From JACVRW01 sp963850205 (GTDB lineage Bacteria > Actinomycetota > Thermoleophilia > Solirubrobacterales > Thermoleophilaceae): 64,000 bases of DNA. The stretch lies in assembly GCA_963850205.1 (NCBI GenBank), contig CAWKKJ010000014.1:251970-315969 (forward strand), given 5' to 3'. Made by a program: the position numbers and the translations under genes. Below the pieces are notes generated by a model. The model did not search any database. It was not told the DNA's origin and worked only from the letters and a program-made list of their open reading frames with translations. Of the stretch, positions 17,667-27,401 are shown piece by piece (position 1 is the first letter of the stretch; each line of letters begins with the position of its first letter).

Positions 17667-17672
17667 TACCGT
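17667..17672 (+). promoter_or_regulatory. Candidate -10 box of a leaderless promoter
   Basis: TACCGT ends 6 bp before the GTG start at 17679, the spacing expected for a leaderless transcript. No Shine-Dalgarno is visible for this gene. Confidence 0.35.
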
Positions 17673-17678
17673 CGAAGC

Positions 17679-19598
17679 GTGAGCGAGGAACGCCCCGAGG
17701 AGCGCCGCCGCCTGGTCAGGCGGATCGTCGGCCTGTTCAGTGCCTACCGCGGCCGGACCGCGCTGATCCTGGTCTCGATCGTCGTGACCTCGGCGCTCGG
17801 CATCGTCAACCCGCTGCTGATCCAGGTGGTGTTCGACGACGCGCTGTTCGTGGAGGGCGGCCCGAAGCTCGACCTGCTCTACGCGCTGGTGGGGATCATG
17901 GTGGCCATCCCGCTGGTGCTCGGGGCGCTCGGCGTGGCCCAGACCTACCTCACCAACTGGGTCGGGAACCGGGTGATGCAGGACCTGCGCGACCGGCTCT
18001 ACGCGCACCTGCAGTCGATGCCGCTGGCCTTCTTCACCGGCACGCGGACGGGCGAGATCCAGTCGCGGCTGGCCAACGACGTGGGCGGTGTGCAGACCGT
18101 GGTCACGAGCACCGCGTCCTCGATCCTGTCCAACGTGGTCACCGTGGCCAGCAGCCTGGTGGCGATGCTGATCCTGTCCTGGGAGCTGACGCTCGTCTCG
18201 CTGGTGCTGGTGCCGGTCTTCGTGTTCCTCACCTGGCGGGTCGGCCGGGCCCGGCGGGCGGTCACCGCCCGCACCCAGGAATCGATGGCCGAGATGAGCG
18301 CCATCACCCAGGAGACGCTGTCGGTGTCGGGGATCCTGCTGGCCAAGGTCTTCGAGCGCCGGGCCGACGAGATCGAGCGCTACCGGCGCGCCAACGAGCG
18401 GCTGGCCGGCCTGCAGGTGCGCCAGCAGATGACCGGCCAGGGCTTCTTCGGCCTGGTGCAGGCCTTCTTCGGCATCACCCCGGCGATCGTGTACCTGGTG
18501 GCCGGCGTCACGCTGGCCAGCGGCTCCGGCCCGCAGATCAGCGCCGGCACCATCGTCGCCTTCACCGCGCTGCAGACCCGCCTGTTCTTCCCGATCATCT
18601 CGCTGCTGCGGGTGTCGGTGGAGATCCAGTCCTCACTCGCCCTGTTCGAGCGGGTGTTCGAGTACCTCGACCTGAAGGCCGAGATCGTCGACGCCCCCGA
18701 CGCGGTGGCCCTCGAGCCGGGCTCGGTCCGGGGCGAGGTGGCGCTCGACGACGTGAGCTTCTTCTACCCGGCCAGCTCTCCCCTGGCGGAGGCCGCGGGC
18801 GCCGACGGCGCGAGCGAGGACGGCACCGGCCCGCCGGCCCGGCGAAGGGCGCTCGACCGCCTCTCGCTCGCCATCGAGCCGGGCCAGCTGGCCGCGCTGG
18901 TGGGCCCCAGCGGCGCCGGGAAGACCACGGTCTCCTACCTGATTCCCCGCCTCTACGACGCGAGCGAGGGCCGCGTGCAGATCGACGGGCTCGACGTCCG
19001 CAAGATCCGGCTGGCCTCGCTGTCGGAGACCGTGGGCGTGGTCACCCAGGAGACCTACCTCTTCCACTCGAGCGTGCGCGACAACCTGCTCTACGCCAAG
19101 CGCGACGCCACCCAGGAGGAGCTGGAGGCTGCGGCCCGCTCGGCGCTCATCCACGACCGCATCGTGGAGCTGGACGAGGGCTACGACACCATGGTGGGAG
19201 AGCGCGGCTACCGCCTGTCGGGAGGCGAGAAGCAGCGCGTGGCGATCGCCCGGGTGTTTCTCAAGGACCCGCGCATCCTGATCCTCGACGAGGCCACCTC
19301 GGCGCTCGACACGACCAGCGAGCGCCTGGTGCAGGCCGCATTCGAGCCGTTGATGAACGGCCGGACGACGGTGGCGATCGCCCACCGCCTGTCCACGATC
19401 TTCGCCGCCGACGTGATCTTCGTCCTGGACCGCGGGCGTCTACTCGAGCGCGGGAGCCACGCCGAGCTGCTGGCCCGCGGCGGCCTGTACGCGCAGCTCT
19501 ACCACGAGCAGTTCCAGGACGGCCTGGTGGAGGCCTCCTGCGCCGACGGCGTCGTGCTCTCCAACGGCGGCGTGGTGCACACCGGCGCCGCGGCCTGA
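17679..19598 (+). CDS. ABC exporter, fused permease and ATP-binding protein
   Basis: About 639 residues. An N-terminal six-helix ABC transmembrane domain (about residues 20-310) is followed by a nucleotide-binding domain with Walker A (GPSGAGKTT), Q-loop (VVTQETYLFHSS), signature LSGGEKQR, Walker B (ILILDEATSALD) and H-loop (IAHRLST). It is a homodimeric or heterodimeric half transporter of the lipid/multidrug type. A Gly/Ala-rich insert near residues 365-390 lies at the start of the ATPase domain. No partner half transporter is adjacent. The substrate is unknown. Confidence 0.96.
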   Translation: MSEERPEERRRLVRRIVGLFSAYRGRTALILVSIVVTSALGIVNPLLIQVVFDDALFVEGGPKLDLLYALVGIMVAIPLVLGALGVAQTYLTNWVGNRVMQDLRDRLYAHLQSMPLAFFTGTRTGEIQSRLANDVGGVQTVVTSTASSILSNVVTVASSLVAMLILSWELTLVSLVLVPVFVFLTWRVGRARRAVTARTQESMAEMSAITQETLSVSGILLAKVFERRADEIERYRRANERLAGLQVRQQMTGQGFFGLVQAFFGITPAIVYLVAGVTLASGSGPQISAGTIVAFTALQTRLFFPIISLLRVSVEIQSSLALFERVFEYLDLKAEIVDAPDAVALEPGSVRGEVALDDVSFFYPASSPLAEAAGADGASEDGTGPPARRRALDRLSLAIEPGQLAALVGPSGAGKTTVSYLIPRLYDASEGRVQIDGLDVRKIRLASLSETVGVVTQETYLFHSSVRDNLLYAKRDATQEELEAAARSALIHDRIVELDEGYDTMVGERGYRLSGGEKQRVAIARVFLKDPRILILDEATSALDTTSERLVQAAFEPLMNGRTTVAIAHRLSTIFAADVIFVLDRGRLLERGSHAELLARGGLYAQLYHEQFQDGLVEASCADGVVLSNGGVVHTGAAA

Positions 19599-19602
19599 GC
19601 GC

Positions 19603-20016
19603 TCAGGCCACCGCCGCGAGCGCGGTTCCGCGGTCCATGGTGAAGCGGGCGCTGGCCACCTTGCCGTCGCGCAGCGTGGCCACCCAGGCGGCGGGGGCCT
19701 TGACGTTCACGCCGCTCTCGCGACCCTGGGCGCGGCACTCCACGAGCGCGACCACCACACCGCGGCGCTCCTCGATCGACTCGGGCTGCATCTCCATCGC
19801 CTGCCAGGCGTCGGCGTGCGACTCGCAGTAGGCGCGGACCGCGGCCCGGCCCTTGTAGACGGAGCCGTCGAGCACCTCGGTCATGTCGAGCTCGACGTCC
19901 GAGGTGAGGAAGCTCAGGCCGTCCTCGAGCCCGCCGGCGCCGATCGTGGCCTCGAACAGGTCCTCGAGGCGCCCGTCTCGTGTGATGGTCTGGGTGTGGG
20001 CTCCGCTGCTCATCAT
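19603..20016 (-). CDS. SnoaL-like / NTF2-fold protein
   Basis: About 137 residues with the small alpha-plus-beta-cone pattern: an N-terminal helix, VYKGRAAVRAYCESHADAWQ, then strands (VVALVECRAQGRESG, APAAWVATLRDGKVASARFTMDR). Members range from polyketide cyclases to binding domains, so the function is not assignable. It converges on the ABC exporter, 4 bp apart. ATG is doubled at 20016/20013. Confidence 0.85.
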   Translation of the reverse strand: MMSSGAHTQTITRDGRLEDLFEATIGAGGLEDGLSFLTSDVELDMTEVLDGSVYKGRAAVRAYCESHADAWQAMEMQPESIEERRGVVVALVECRAQGRESGVNVKAPAAWVATLRDGKVASARFTMDRGTALAAVA

Positions 20017-20102
20017 GCGAGTCAGGATCGCCGGAGGCGGCCCGGTGCGGTATGGGGGGTTCCCCCCCAGTGGGGTGCGGGGGGCCCCCGGGGTAATGGG
20101 GG

Positions 20103-20915
20103 ATGGACATGCGAGTTCTCAGCTGGAACGTCGCCCGCCGTGTCTCGGTCCTCTCCGAGCAGGCCGGCGCCCTGGCCGGCCGGGAGCCCGACGTGCTCGC
20201 CCTTCAGGAGGTCACCGACCGCACCGCGCCGCTCTGGCGCGCGGCCTGCGGTGTCATCGGGCTGACCCACGTGGAGGTCTCACTGGACGGGGCCGAGTTC
20301 CGGCGGGAGCCGGCGTCACGGCGGCGCACCGGCGTGTTGCTGGCCTCCCGCACGCCTCTGCGCAAGTCGCAGGCCGCGCTCGACCCGCCGTGGCCGGAGA
20401 CGACGATCGCCGCCGCCACCGGGCCCGCTGGGCAGACGGTGGAGGTGCATTGCGTCCACGTTCCCAACGCCGCCAACGGCCTGATCAAGGTCCAGACGCT
20501 CCAGGCCGTGCGGTCCGGGCTGGAGGCAGCGCCGCCGGGCCCGCGCGTTCTCTGCGGTGATCTCAACACGCCCCGGCGCGAATCAGCGGCCGGCGAGGTG
20601 CTGTCGTTCGCGCGCGACTCCCGCGGGCGCCTGCGGGCCGAGCGCGGCCAGGAGTGGGACCAGGCCGAGCTGGGGGTGGTGCCCGGGCTGGCCGAACTGG
20701 GTTACGCGGACGCCTTTCGCACCCTGCACGGTTACGCGAGCCGGGAGGCGAGCTGGGTCTGGCAGCGCATCGCGGGCCACCGGGGCGGCTGGCGGCTCGA
20801 CCACCTGTTCTGCTCGGCCGAGCTGCGTCCCGTTGCCTGCCTCTACCACCACGGCTGGCGCGACCAGGGGCTGAGCGACCACTCGGCGCTCGAGGCCGAC
20901 CTCGAGCCCCGCTGA
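20103..20915 (+). CDS. Endonuclease/exonuclease/phosphatase (EEP) family hydrolase
   Basis: About 270 residues with all main EEP motifs: LSWNVARR, the metal Glu in LALQEVTD, VHCVHVPN, CGDLNTPR, RLDHLFCS and the terminal SDHSALEAD. The enzyme is a magnesium-dependent phosphodiesterase of unknown substrate; a DNA nuclease of the exodeoxyribonuclease III type is possible. No signal peptide is seen. It converges on the next gene with directly abutting stops. Confidence 0.92.
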   Translation: MDMRVLSWNVARRVSVLSEQAGALAGREPDVLALQEVTDRTAPLWRAACGVIGLTHVEVSLDGAEFRREPASRRRTGVLLASRTPLRKSQAALDPPWPETTIAAATGPAGQTVEVHCVHVPNAANGLIKVQTLQAVRSGLEAAPPGPRVLCGDLNTPRRESAAGEVLSFARDSRGRLRAERGQEWDQAELGVVPGLAELGYADAFRTLHGYASREASWVWQRIAGHRGGWRLDHLFCSAELRPVACLYHHGWRDQGLSDHSALEADLEPR

Positions 20916-22205
20916 TCACGGTTGTTCGGTTCGGAGGTGGCGGTCAAGGAAGCCGACTACGCGCTGCTCGTATTCACGGGGCCGTGCTTCGAGGGCCCCG
21001 ACGTGACCGGCTCCGGGGACGCCCCAGATGGCCTTGGGTTCGCGGGCGGCGCGGTAGTAGGCGGTGTTGAAGCGGCGCTCTTCGCCCGCATCTACCGCGG
21101 GTGAGTAGATGAGGAACATCGCCGCGGGCGCGATCCGGTCCACCTGGTCGATCAGGTGCTCCGGCGGCGCGGAGTCCGAGAAGACGGCCGTGCCTGCGCT
21201 GATCACCGAGTTCATGACCACTGGTGCCCACGGGCTACCGGACACGCTCCGCAGCTCGCTGCCCGAGCGGGCGCTGGCGCCCTCCGACACCACGGCCCGG
21301 AGGTCGTTGCTGTGCGCTGCCGCCTGCAAGAAGGTCTCCCCACCGACGGACAGCCCCACACCGCCGATGCGGCCGGTCTCGACGTCGGGCCGGCGCTTGA
21401 GGAAGTCAACGGCGGCGATGAGGTCGAGCTCGCCCTCGTCCCACGCGTACGGGTTGGGGTCGCCGTCGCTCCCACCCTCGCCGCGCCGGTCGAAGATCAG
21501 CACGCCGTAGCCGTGGCGGGCGAGCATGCGGGCCGGGCGCTGGCTGCCCTTGCGGCCGAACGCGACGATCACCGCCGCGCCGTTCTTCGAGGGCACGTAC
21601 GTCCCCTGGAGGGTCAGACCGTCGCTGGTGTGCAGTTCGACATCCTCGACGGCAGTGCTGCCCAGGTCGATTGAGGCCACCGGCGGCCGGGCCGCGTGAG
21701 TGCCCACGTAGGCGTAGCCCAGTGGGAACACGACAAAGAGGGCGCCGACCAGACTCGCGGCGGCGATCGCGGCCCGGCGCAGGATGCGGCGCGGCAGGCT
21801 GCCCTCGCGCCGGCGGGTCGTCCACAGCGTGACCAGGCCGAGCCCCAGCAGGGCCATGCCGGCGCCCAGGGCCACCAGCCCGGTGAAGTCGTCGCCCGAG
21901 GGGCCGACCTTCGTCGTGTAATGCACCGCCTCAATCCCCGTGGCGATCCCGAACACGCCGGTCAGCAGGGCGATCGCCGCGCGAGCCCCGCCCGGTACCC
22001 GGGCGTACGCGGCCGCGGCCAGGCCCAGAACGGCCAGCGGCACCAGGCCGCTCACGAGGTGGTCGCCGGCCGAGGTGCCGGGCTGGGGCTGAATAAACGA
22101 GTCGTCGGCCACATGGAGGGCGATCAGCCCGGCCGCCGCGTAGAAAAACGCATGCCGGGCGCTCCAGCGCCCGGCTCGGGCGGCAATGTTGCGAGAGCTG
22201 CTCAT
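20916..22205 (-). CDS. Membrane-anchored alpha/beta hydrolase
   Basis: About 429 residues. Four or so hydrophobic helices fill the first 190 residues (AAGLIALHVADD, GLVPLAVLGLAAAAY, GLVALGAGMALLGLGLV, LVGALFVVFPLGYAYV). A serine-hydrolase domain follows: GVGLSVGGETFLQ carries the nucleophile (GLSVGG), with a later acid (PAVDAGEE) and GAGHVGALE supplying the histidine. ATG 22205 has a strong GGGAGGAG site and overlaps the upstream stop as TGATG. The domain faces either side of the membrane; the substrate is unknown. Confidence 0.9.
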   Translation of the reverse strand: MSSSRNIAARAGRWSARHAFFYAAAGLIALHVADDSFIQPQPGTSAGDHLVSGLVPLAVLGLAAAAYARVPGGARAAIALLTGVFGIATGIEAVHYTTKVGPSGDDFTGLVALGAGMALLGLGLVTLWTTRRREGSLPRRILRRAAIAAASLVGALFVVFPLGYAYVGTHAARPPVASIDLGSTAVEDVELHTSDGLTLQGTYVPSKNGAAVIVAFGRKGSQRPARMLARHGYGVLIFDRRGEGGSDGDPNPYAWDEGELDLIAAVDFLKRRPDVETGRIGGVGLSVGGETFLQAAAHSNDLRAVVSEGASARSGSELRSVSGSPWAPVVMNSVISAGTAVFSDSAPPEHLIDQVDRIAPAAMFLIYSPAVDAGEERRFNTAYYRAAREPKAIWGVPGAGHVGALEARPREYEQRVVGFLDRHLRTEQP

Positions 22206-22438
22206 CACTCCTCCCGTCGTGGCGGAGGCGACGGCGCGACCTGCTCCTGAACGGACACAAGCTCGAGTCCGAAGCTCCGCAGACGGTCGAGGAAGCCATG
22301 GAGCTGGCCCTGGTCGAAGGGCTCGGTGAGGAGCCACGTCTGCCCGTCGCCAGGTTCGACCGAGGCGCCGGGGAAGGCCAGCGCGAAACGCTCGCTCATC
22401 CTGCCCCGCACGACGATCGTGTACTTCGTTGCGTCCAC
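22205..22438 (-). CDS. Small conserved-looking protein, possible regulatory partner
   Basis: 77 residues, ATG 22438: YTIVVRGRMSERFALAFPG, then QTWLLTEPFDQGQLHGFLDRLRSFGLELVSVQ. The alternating strands and helix look like a compact alpha/beta fold. I recall similar small proteins upstream of membrane hydrolases in actinobacteria but cannot name a family. It is translationally coupled to the hydrolase gene. Confidence 0.7.
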   Translation of the reverse strand: MDATKYTIVVRGRMSERFALAFPGASVEPGDGQTWLLTEPFDQGQLHGFLDRLRSFGLELVSVQEQVAPSPPPRREE

Positions 22439-22548
22439 CAGGCCTCACTCGGTTCGTGTTTTCCGATGTGCGGCCACCTTGTCTCGGCGCTGGGTGAGCG
22501 GTCATCACCCAGGGGCACATACACCCTGGGTGATTGCGCTCGCCTTGT

Positions 22549-24795
22549 TCAGAAGAGCTCGAGCTCGCGTGCCCGGGCCACGGCGTCGGCGCGTCCCGAC
22601 ACGCCGAGCTTGCGATAGATGCTCTTGCAGTGGGTCTTCACCGTGTTGAAGGAGATGTAGAGCGCGTTGCCGATCTCGCGCTGGGAGAGATCCCCGCTGA
22701 GGAGCCGCAGCACGGCGATTTCCCGGTCGCTGAACTCCTCCGCGGAGACCGGCCCCGGCCGCGTCCGTGACACCCGCAGCCTGCGCTCCTCGGTCTCCAG
22801 CAGGGCGGTGGCCACCGGGCCCGGGTCGGGACAGGACTCGAGGGTCCAGCGGGCGTCGGCCAGGAACTGGCGGGCGCTCTCCCGGTCGCCTCCCTCGTGG
22901 GCAGCGCGGGAGAGCAGCACGAGCGTCGCCACCGCCTCGATCTGCTGGCTCACGCGCCGCGTGAGCTCGAGGGCGCGCTCGAGGTCCGCGCATCCCTCCT
23001 CCCCGGCGCCGTCGAGCAGCAGAACTCCACCGCGCGCGGCGTGGCCGGGGGCGTTGATCCAGGACTCCAGTAGCCCGGCCTCCTCCGAGAGAGCAAACGC
23101 GGCCGCGGCGCGCTCGCGAGCGGCCCGCGCGTCGCCGAAGAGCAGCTCGACGAGAGCCAGCATGCCGAGCGCGGAGATCGCGGGGGCGTGGAACTCGGCC
23201 GCGCGTCCGAGCCTCAAGCCGGCTTCGAGCCGCTCGACGCCCTCGCCGGGGTCACCGAGCCAGTAGACGGCGGAGCCCAGGGGAGTGGACGTCACGGCGT
23301 CCCACGGTGAGGCCTCGCTCTCGCCGGCGAGCGCGCTCTCGCCGATTCCACGACAGCCGCCAAGGTCCCCCGTCAGCCAGCGGTGGACGGTGCGCAGGCA
23401 GGCCGCTGCAGCCGGCCCGGAAGCGAACCCGTCGTAGAACGGGCCGGCCGCCGGCGCCTCCGCGGCCCGGGCCAGCCATGGCTCCACGTCATCGAGGTCG
23501 CCCGAGCCGATCGCCGTCATGGCCCGGCCGACGCACAGGCGGGCATCGTGTTCCTGCGTCTCGCGCGGAAGGGCATCGAGCCAGCGCCTGACTGTCTCGT
23601 GCTCGCCCGAGGTAACCAACGGCATCCACCCCTCGGCCACCTGTTCGGCCGCCGAGGCAGTGTCGCCCGCCGCGATGGTGTGCGCGATCGCCTGAGAGGG
23701 CATCTCGCGCTCGCGCAGCCAGGCGGCCGCGCGGCGGTGGAGCTCGCGCTCGCGCGCCGGATCGGCCAGCCGCAGCTCGTGGCGGAGCAGCTCGGCGAAG
23801 AGGTGGTGGTAGCGGTACCACTCCCGTCTGGTGTCGAGCGGCACGAGAAAGAGGTTCGAGGACTCGATGGTCCTCAGCACCGCGGCGGAGCCTTCGCGGC
23901 CAGTCACGGCATCGCAGAGCCGGGCGTCGAAGCGGTCGAGCACCGACGTAGCCAGCAGAAAGTCTCGGAGATCGTCGTCCTGCCCAGCCAGCACCTCGGC
24001 GGTCAGGTAGTCCACCACCAGGCGGTCGTCCCCGGTGAAGTCACGGATGAACTCGTGCGCGTCGTCTCGTCCCTGTAGCGAGAGCGCGGCGAGGTAGAGG
24101 CCGGCCGGCCACCCCTCGGTGCGCTCCACGAGCCGGGTGACGTCCTCGCCCGTGAGATCTCGATGTTCGGCCTGCTCGAGCAGAGTGGCGGCCTCGGCAC
24201 TGGAGAAGCGAAGCTCGGTCGTGGTCACCTCGCGCAGGTCTCCCCGGCCGCGCAGGCGGGCTAGCGGGAGCGGAGGTTCCGCACGGGTAGAGATCACGAG
24301 TTCCAGCGTCGGCGGGAGATGGTCGAGCAGAAACGCGACGGCCTCGTGAATCTCGGAGCTCGTGATCACGTGGTAGTCGTCGATAGCCAGCACGGCCGGG
24401 CTCGGCAGCGCCTCCAGCTCATTGATCAGGAGCGGAAGCACGTCGTCCACCAGGCTTACCGCCGGAGCGCGCAGCACCTCCGCGGAGCGTTCGCCCACCT
24501 CGGGCGCGATCGAGCGAAGCGCTTCGATGGCGTAGAGGAAGAACCGAACCGGGTCGTTGTCGCCAGGGTCGAGTCCCAGCCACGCGAAGGGACGCTGCTC
24601 CGAGTCCTCGGCCTCCCAGGCGGCCAGAAGGCTCGACTTTCCCCAACCCGCCGGCGCCCGGACGAGCGTGAGGCGCGGAGTCGGGCCCCGCCCCAGGCGT
24701 GCGAGCAGGGCTTCGCGACGGACCATCTCACGGGCCACCGGGGGGAGCAGCTTCGTTCGTATGAGTGCGGCGCGTGGCGTCTCTACCTGCGACAC
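22549..24795 (-). CDS. LuxR-family regulator of the MalT/LAL (large ATP-binding) type
   Basis: About 748 residues. An N-terminal NTPase domain (Walker A APAGWGKSSL; Walker B-like VLAIDDYHVI) is followed by a winged-helix and long TPR-like helical region and a C-terminal LuxR HTH (FSDREIAVLRLLSGDLSQREIGNALYIS split by the usual VKTHCKSIYRKLGVSGR). This is a signal-dependent activator. GTG 24795 is chosen because similarity begins at TPRAALIRTKLLPP; the open frame continues into the divergent K+ channel gene only as antisense. The 110 bp before the small protein at 22438 hold no gene. Confidence 0.93.
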   Translation of the reverse strand: MSQVETPRAALIRTKLLPPVAREMVRREALLARLGRGPTPRLTLVRAPAGWGKSSLLAAWEAEDSEQRPFAWLGLDPGDNDPVRFFLYAIEALRSIAPEVGERSAEVLRAPAVSLVDDVLPLLINELEALPSPAVLAIDDYHVITSSEIHEAVAFLLDHLPPTLELVISTRAEPPLPLARLRGRGDLREVTTTELRFSSAEAATLLEQAEHRDLTGEDVTRLVERTEGWPAGLYLAALSLQGRDDAHEFIRDFTGDDRLVVDYLTAEVLAGQDDDLRDFLLATSVLDRFDARLCDAVTGREGSAAVLRTIESSNLFLVPLDTRREWYRYHHLFAELLRHELRLADPARERELHRRAAAWLREREMPSQAIAHTIAAGDTASAAEQVAEGWMPLVTSGEHETVRRWLDALPRETQEHDARLCVGRAMTAIGSGDLDDVEPWLARAAEAPAAGPFYDGFASGPAAAACLRTVHRWLTGDLGGCRGIGESALAGESEASPWDAVTSTPLGSAVYWLGDPGEGVERLEAGLRLGRAAEFHAPAISALGMLALVELLFGDARAARERAAAAFALSEEAGLLESWINAPGHAARGGVLLLDGAGEEGCADLERALELTRRVSQQIEAVATLVLLSRAAHEGGDRESARQFLADARWTLESCPDPGPVATALLETEERRLRVSRTRPGPVSAEEFSDREIAVLRLLSGDLSQREIGNALYISFNTVKTHCKSIYRKLGVSGRADAVARARELELF

Positions 24796-24864
24796 GCGCA
24801 GAACATAGACCGCGGGCTGGCCCGCTCGTGATCCGGCCGGACCGGCGGGGATACTCGCTCCCGC

Positions 24865-25329
24865 GTGGCGGACCCCGACCAACCCCCACCCGACGATCGA
24901 GTGCTTCCGTCCTGGGTGGACCGCTGGCTGTTCGGCCAGCCGCTCAAGGTGCGGCGCGCCACGCAGATCATCGCCGTCACCTCGCTGGTGCTGACGGTCG
25001 CGGGTGGCATCGCGGCACGTCTGATCGACCCGAAGGACTTCGACAGCATCGGTGACAGCCTGTGGTGGGCGCTGCAGACCGTGACGACGGTGGGCTACGG
25101 GGACGTCGTGCCTCAGCGCACTACGGGCCGTCTGATCGGGGCCGTGCTCATGCTTCAGGGCCTCGCGCTGGCAGCGGTCGTCACCGCAGCGGTCACGGCG
25201 ATGTTCATCGACCAGGCGCGGCAGCGAGGGCGCGGTTCCGAGGGGCAGATCCTGGCCAAGCTCGAGCAGATCGAGGCCCGCCTCGCGGAGATGGAGTCGG
25301 CTCGCAAGGGCAACCCTCCCAACAGCTAA
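24865..25329 (+). CDS. Two-TM potassium channel subunit
   Basis: About 154 residues. Two transmembrane helices (IIAVTSLVLTVAGGIAA; LIGAVLMLQGLALAAVVTAAVTAMF) flank a pore helix and the selectivity filter TTVGYGDVVP. A short C-terminal coiled coil (ILAKLEQIEARLAEMES) probably helps tetramer assembly. No RCK domain is present. GTG 24865 is assumed. The stop overlaps the convergent methyltransferase by 4 bp. Confidence 0.93.
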   Translation: MADPDQPPPDDRVLPSWVDRWLFGQPLKVRRATQIIAVTSLVLTVAGGIAARLIDPKDFDSIGDSLWWALQTVTTVGYGDVVPQRTTGRLIGAVLMLQGLALAAVVTAAVTAMFIDQARQRGRGSEGQILAKLEQIEARLAEMESARKGNPPNS

Positions 25330-25958
25330 GCCGGCTTGACCCCGACGAGCAGGGCCATCTCCAGCCACTTCCAGTAGCAGTCGACGTCCTCGAAGCCGAG
25401 CTCCCGCAGCCAGCCCAGCTGCGTCTCGACGTCGAGCAGCCGGTCGGAAGGGTCCTCCTCGTCGGGGGCCTCGCAGATCGCGGCCATGAAGGCGCGGTGG
25501 AGGCGCACCGACGCCGAGGCCACGTGCTCGAAGTTGACGAACACCCCACCGGGCTCGAGCAGGGCGAACGCCTCTCCGTACAGCGACCGCTTGCGGTCGT
25601 GCTCGAGGTGGTGGATCGCGAACGAGGACACGACCGCGTCGAAGCGACCGAGCGCGGGCAGCGGCTCGGCCAGATCGTGGTCGATCAGCTCGAAGCGCTC
25701 GTCCCCGCCGAAACGCCTCCGGGCGGCCTGCAGCATGGGCTCGGAAACGTCGATCCCCACGCCCACGGTGTCGGGACGGTCGGCGCCTAGCAGGGCGAGC
25801 AGCCGGCCGTCACCCGTGCCCAGGTCGAGGATCCGGGGAGCGCCGAGTGGTATGTGCTCGAGCAGCACGGCCTCGCCCTCGCTGCGGTGGGGGAACCCGT
25901 CGGCTCGGGCGAGATAGCGCTGGGCGTGCTCCTGGGTGGACCATTCCGCGCCGGGCAT
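25326..25958 (-). CDS. SAM-dependent methyltransferase (class I)
   Basis: About 210 residues from ATG 25958. Motif I is ILDLGTGDGRLLALL, motif II GVGIDVSEPML, and post motifs FDAVVSSFAIHHLEHDRK and LLEPGGVFVNFEHV follow. The acceptor is unknown. The open frame reaches 26051, but the extension overlaps the promoter of the divergent dehydrogenase and does not look conserved. Confidence 0.92.
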   Translation of the reverse strand: MPGAEWSTQEHAQRYLARADGFPHRSEGEAVLLEHIPLGAPRILDLGTGDGRLLALLGADRPDTVGVGIDVSEPMLQAARRRFGGDERFELIDHDLAEPLPALGRFDAVVSSFAIHHLEHDRKRSLYGEAFALLEPGGVFVNFEHVASASVRLHRAFMAAICEAPDEEDPSDRLLDVETQLGWLRELGFEDVDCYWKWLEMALLVGVKPA

Positions 25959-26028
25959 GCGGGCATCATCGCGCCTCGCCGTCTGCGATAGCCTCGCCCG
26001 CGATGCACGTTGAAACAGAGGGGGCTCC

Positions 26029-27399
26029 ATGAGTGAGTATGCGGTGGTCAATCCGGCGACCGGAGAGACGGTCCAGACCTATCCCACGATCGGCGACGAC
26101 GAGCTGACCGAGGCGATCGGCCGCGCCGACGCGGCCCACCGCGACTGGGGCCGCTCGTCGACGGTGGAGGAGCGCGCGCAGCTTCTGCGGCGCGTCGGCG
26201 AGATCTACACCGAGGAACGCCAGCGGCTGGCCGAGATCATCGTTCGCGAGATGGGCAAGCCGATCGAGCAGTCGCTGGGCGAGGTCGACTTCTGCGTCGA
26301 CATCTACAACTTCTACGCCGACAACGGGCCATCGCTACTTGCCGACGAGCCGATCGAGCTCGCCGAGGGCGATGGCTCGGCCTTCGTGCGCCGCACCTCG
26401 TTCGGCGTGCTGCTGGGCATCATGCCCTGGAACTACCCGTATTACCAGGTGGCGCGCTTCGCTGGCCCGAACCTGGTCATCGGCAACGCGATCCTGCTCA
26501 AGCACGCGCCGCAGTGCCCCGAGTCGGCGGCGGCGATGGAGGAGATCTTCCACCAGGCCGGCTTCCCCGCGGACGCGTACATCAACATCTACGCGACCAA
26601 CGACCAGATCGCGGACGTGATCGCCGACCCGCGCGTCGCGGGCGTGTCGTTGACCGGATCCGAGCGAGCGGGCGCGGCCGTGGCCGAGACCGCCGGGCGC
26701 AACCTCAAGAAGGTGGTGCTGGAGCTCGGCGGCTCCGATCCCTTCCTGCTGCTCAGCACCGACGATATGGATGCGGCGGTCGAATCCGCCGTGGGCGCCC
26801 GGCTCGAGAACACCGGCCAGGCCTGTAACGCGGCGAAGCGCTTCGTCGTCATGGATGAGCTGTACGAGCCCTTCGTCGAGAAGTTCACGGCCGCCCTCAG
26901 CGAGGTCAAGCCCGAGGACCCGAGCTCACCGGACACCACCATCGGCCCCCTCTCCTCGTCGAGCGCCGGCGACCGTCTGGAGGACCAGGTGAAGCGGGCG
27001 GTCGATCAGGGCGCGACCCTGGTGACCGGGGGTGACCGCGACGGCAACTACTACTCGGCCACGCTGCTCACGGACATCAGCGAGAACAATGACGCCTACC
27101 ACGAGGAGTTCTTCGGCCCGGTCGCCGCCGTGTACCGGGTCGGCTCCGAGGACGAGGCGATCGAGCTGGCCAACGACACCCCCTTCGGCCTGGGCTCCTA
27201 CATCTACACCACCGACTCCGAACAGGCGCTGCGCGTGGCCGACCGGATCGAGGCGGGGATGGTGTTCGTGAACGCGGTCGGCGCCGAGAGCGCCGAGCTG
27301 CCCTTCGGCGGAGTGAAGCGCTCCGGGTTCGGGCGTGAGCTGGGCCGCTTCGGCGCCGACGAGTTCGTCAACAAGAAACTGATCCGCGTCGGGGACTGA
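26029..27399 (+). CDS. Succinate-semialdehyde dehydrogenase-like aldehyde dehydrogenase
   Basis: About 456 residues, NAD(P)+-dependent. MPWNYPYYQ, LTGSERAG, the Glu in VLELGGSDPF, the nucleophile Cys in NTGQACNAAKR, EEFFGPVA and PFGGVKRSGFGREL are all present. The short length and the YYQ/GQACNAAKR signatures match the GabD/Sad group that oxidises succinic semialdehyde. GAGGGGG precedes ATG 26029. It stands alone, so regulation is not apparent. Confidence 0.94.
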   Translation: MSEYAVVNPATGETVQTYPTIGDDELTEAIGRADAAHRDWGRSSTVEERAQLLRRVGEIYTEERQRLAEIIVREMGKPIEQSLGEVDFCVDIYNFYADNGPSLLADEPIELAEGDGSAFVRRTSFGVLLGIMPWNYPYYQVARFAGPNLVIGNAILLKHAPQCPESAAAMEEIFHQAGFPADAYINIYATNDQIADVIADPRVAGVSLTGSERAGAAVAETAGRNLKKVVLELGGSDPFLLLSTDDMDAAVESAVGARLENTGQACNAAKRFVVMDELYEPFVEKFTAALSEVKPEDPSSPDTTIGPLSSSSAGDRLEDQVKRAVDQGATLVTGGDRDGNYYSATLLTDISENNDAYHEEFFGPVAAVYRVGSEDEAIELANDTPFGLGSYIYTTDSEQALRVADRIEAGMVFVNAVGAESAELPFGGVKRSGFGRELGRFGADEFVNKKLIRVGD

Positions 27400-27401
27400 G
27401 C

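Noticed and set aside
22549..22720. Separate small LuxR response regulator
   Set aside because: The HTH is continuous in frame with the large ATP-binding regulator.
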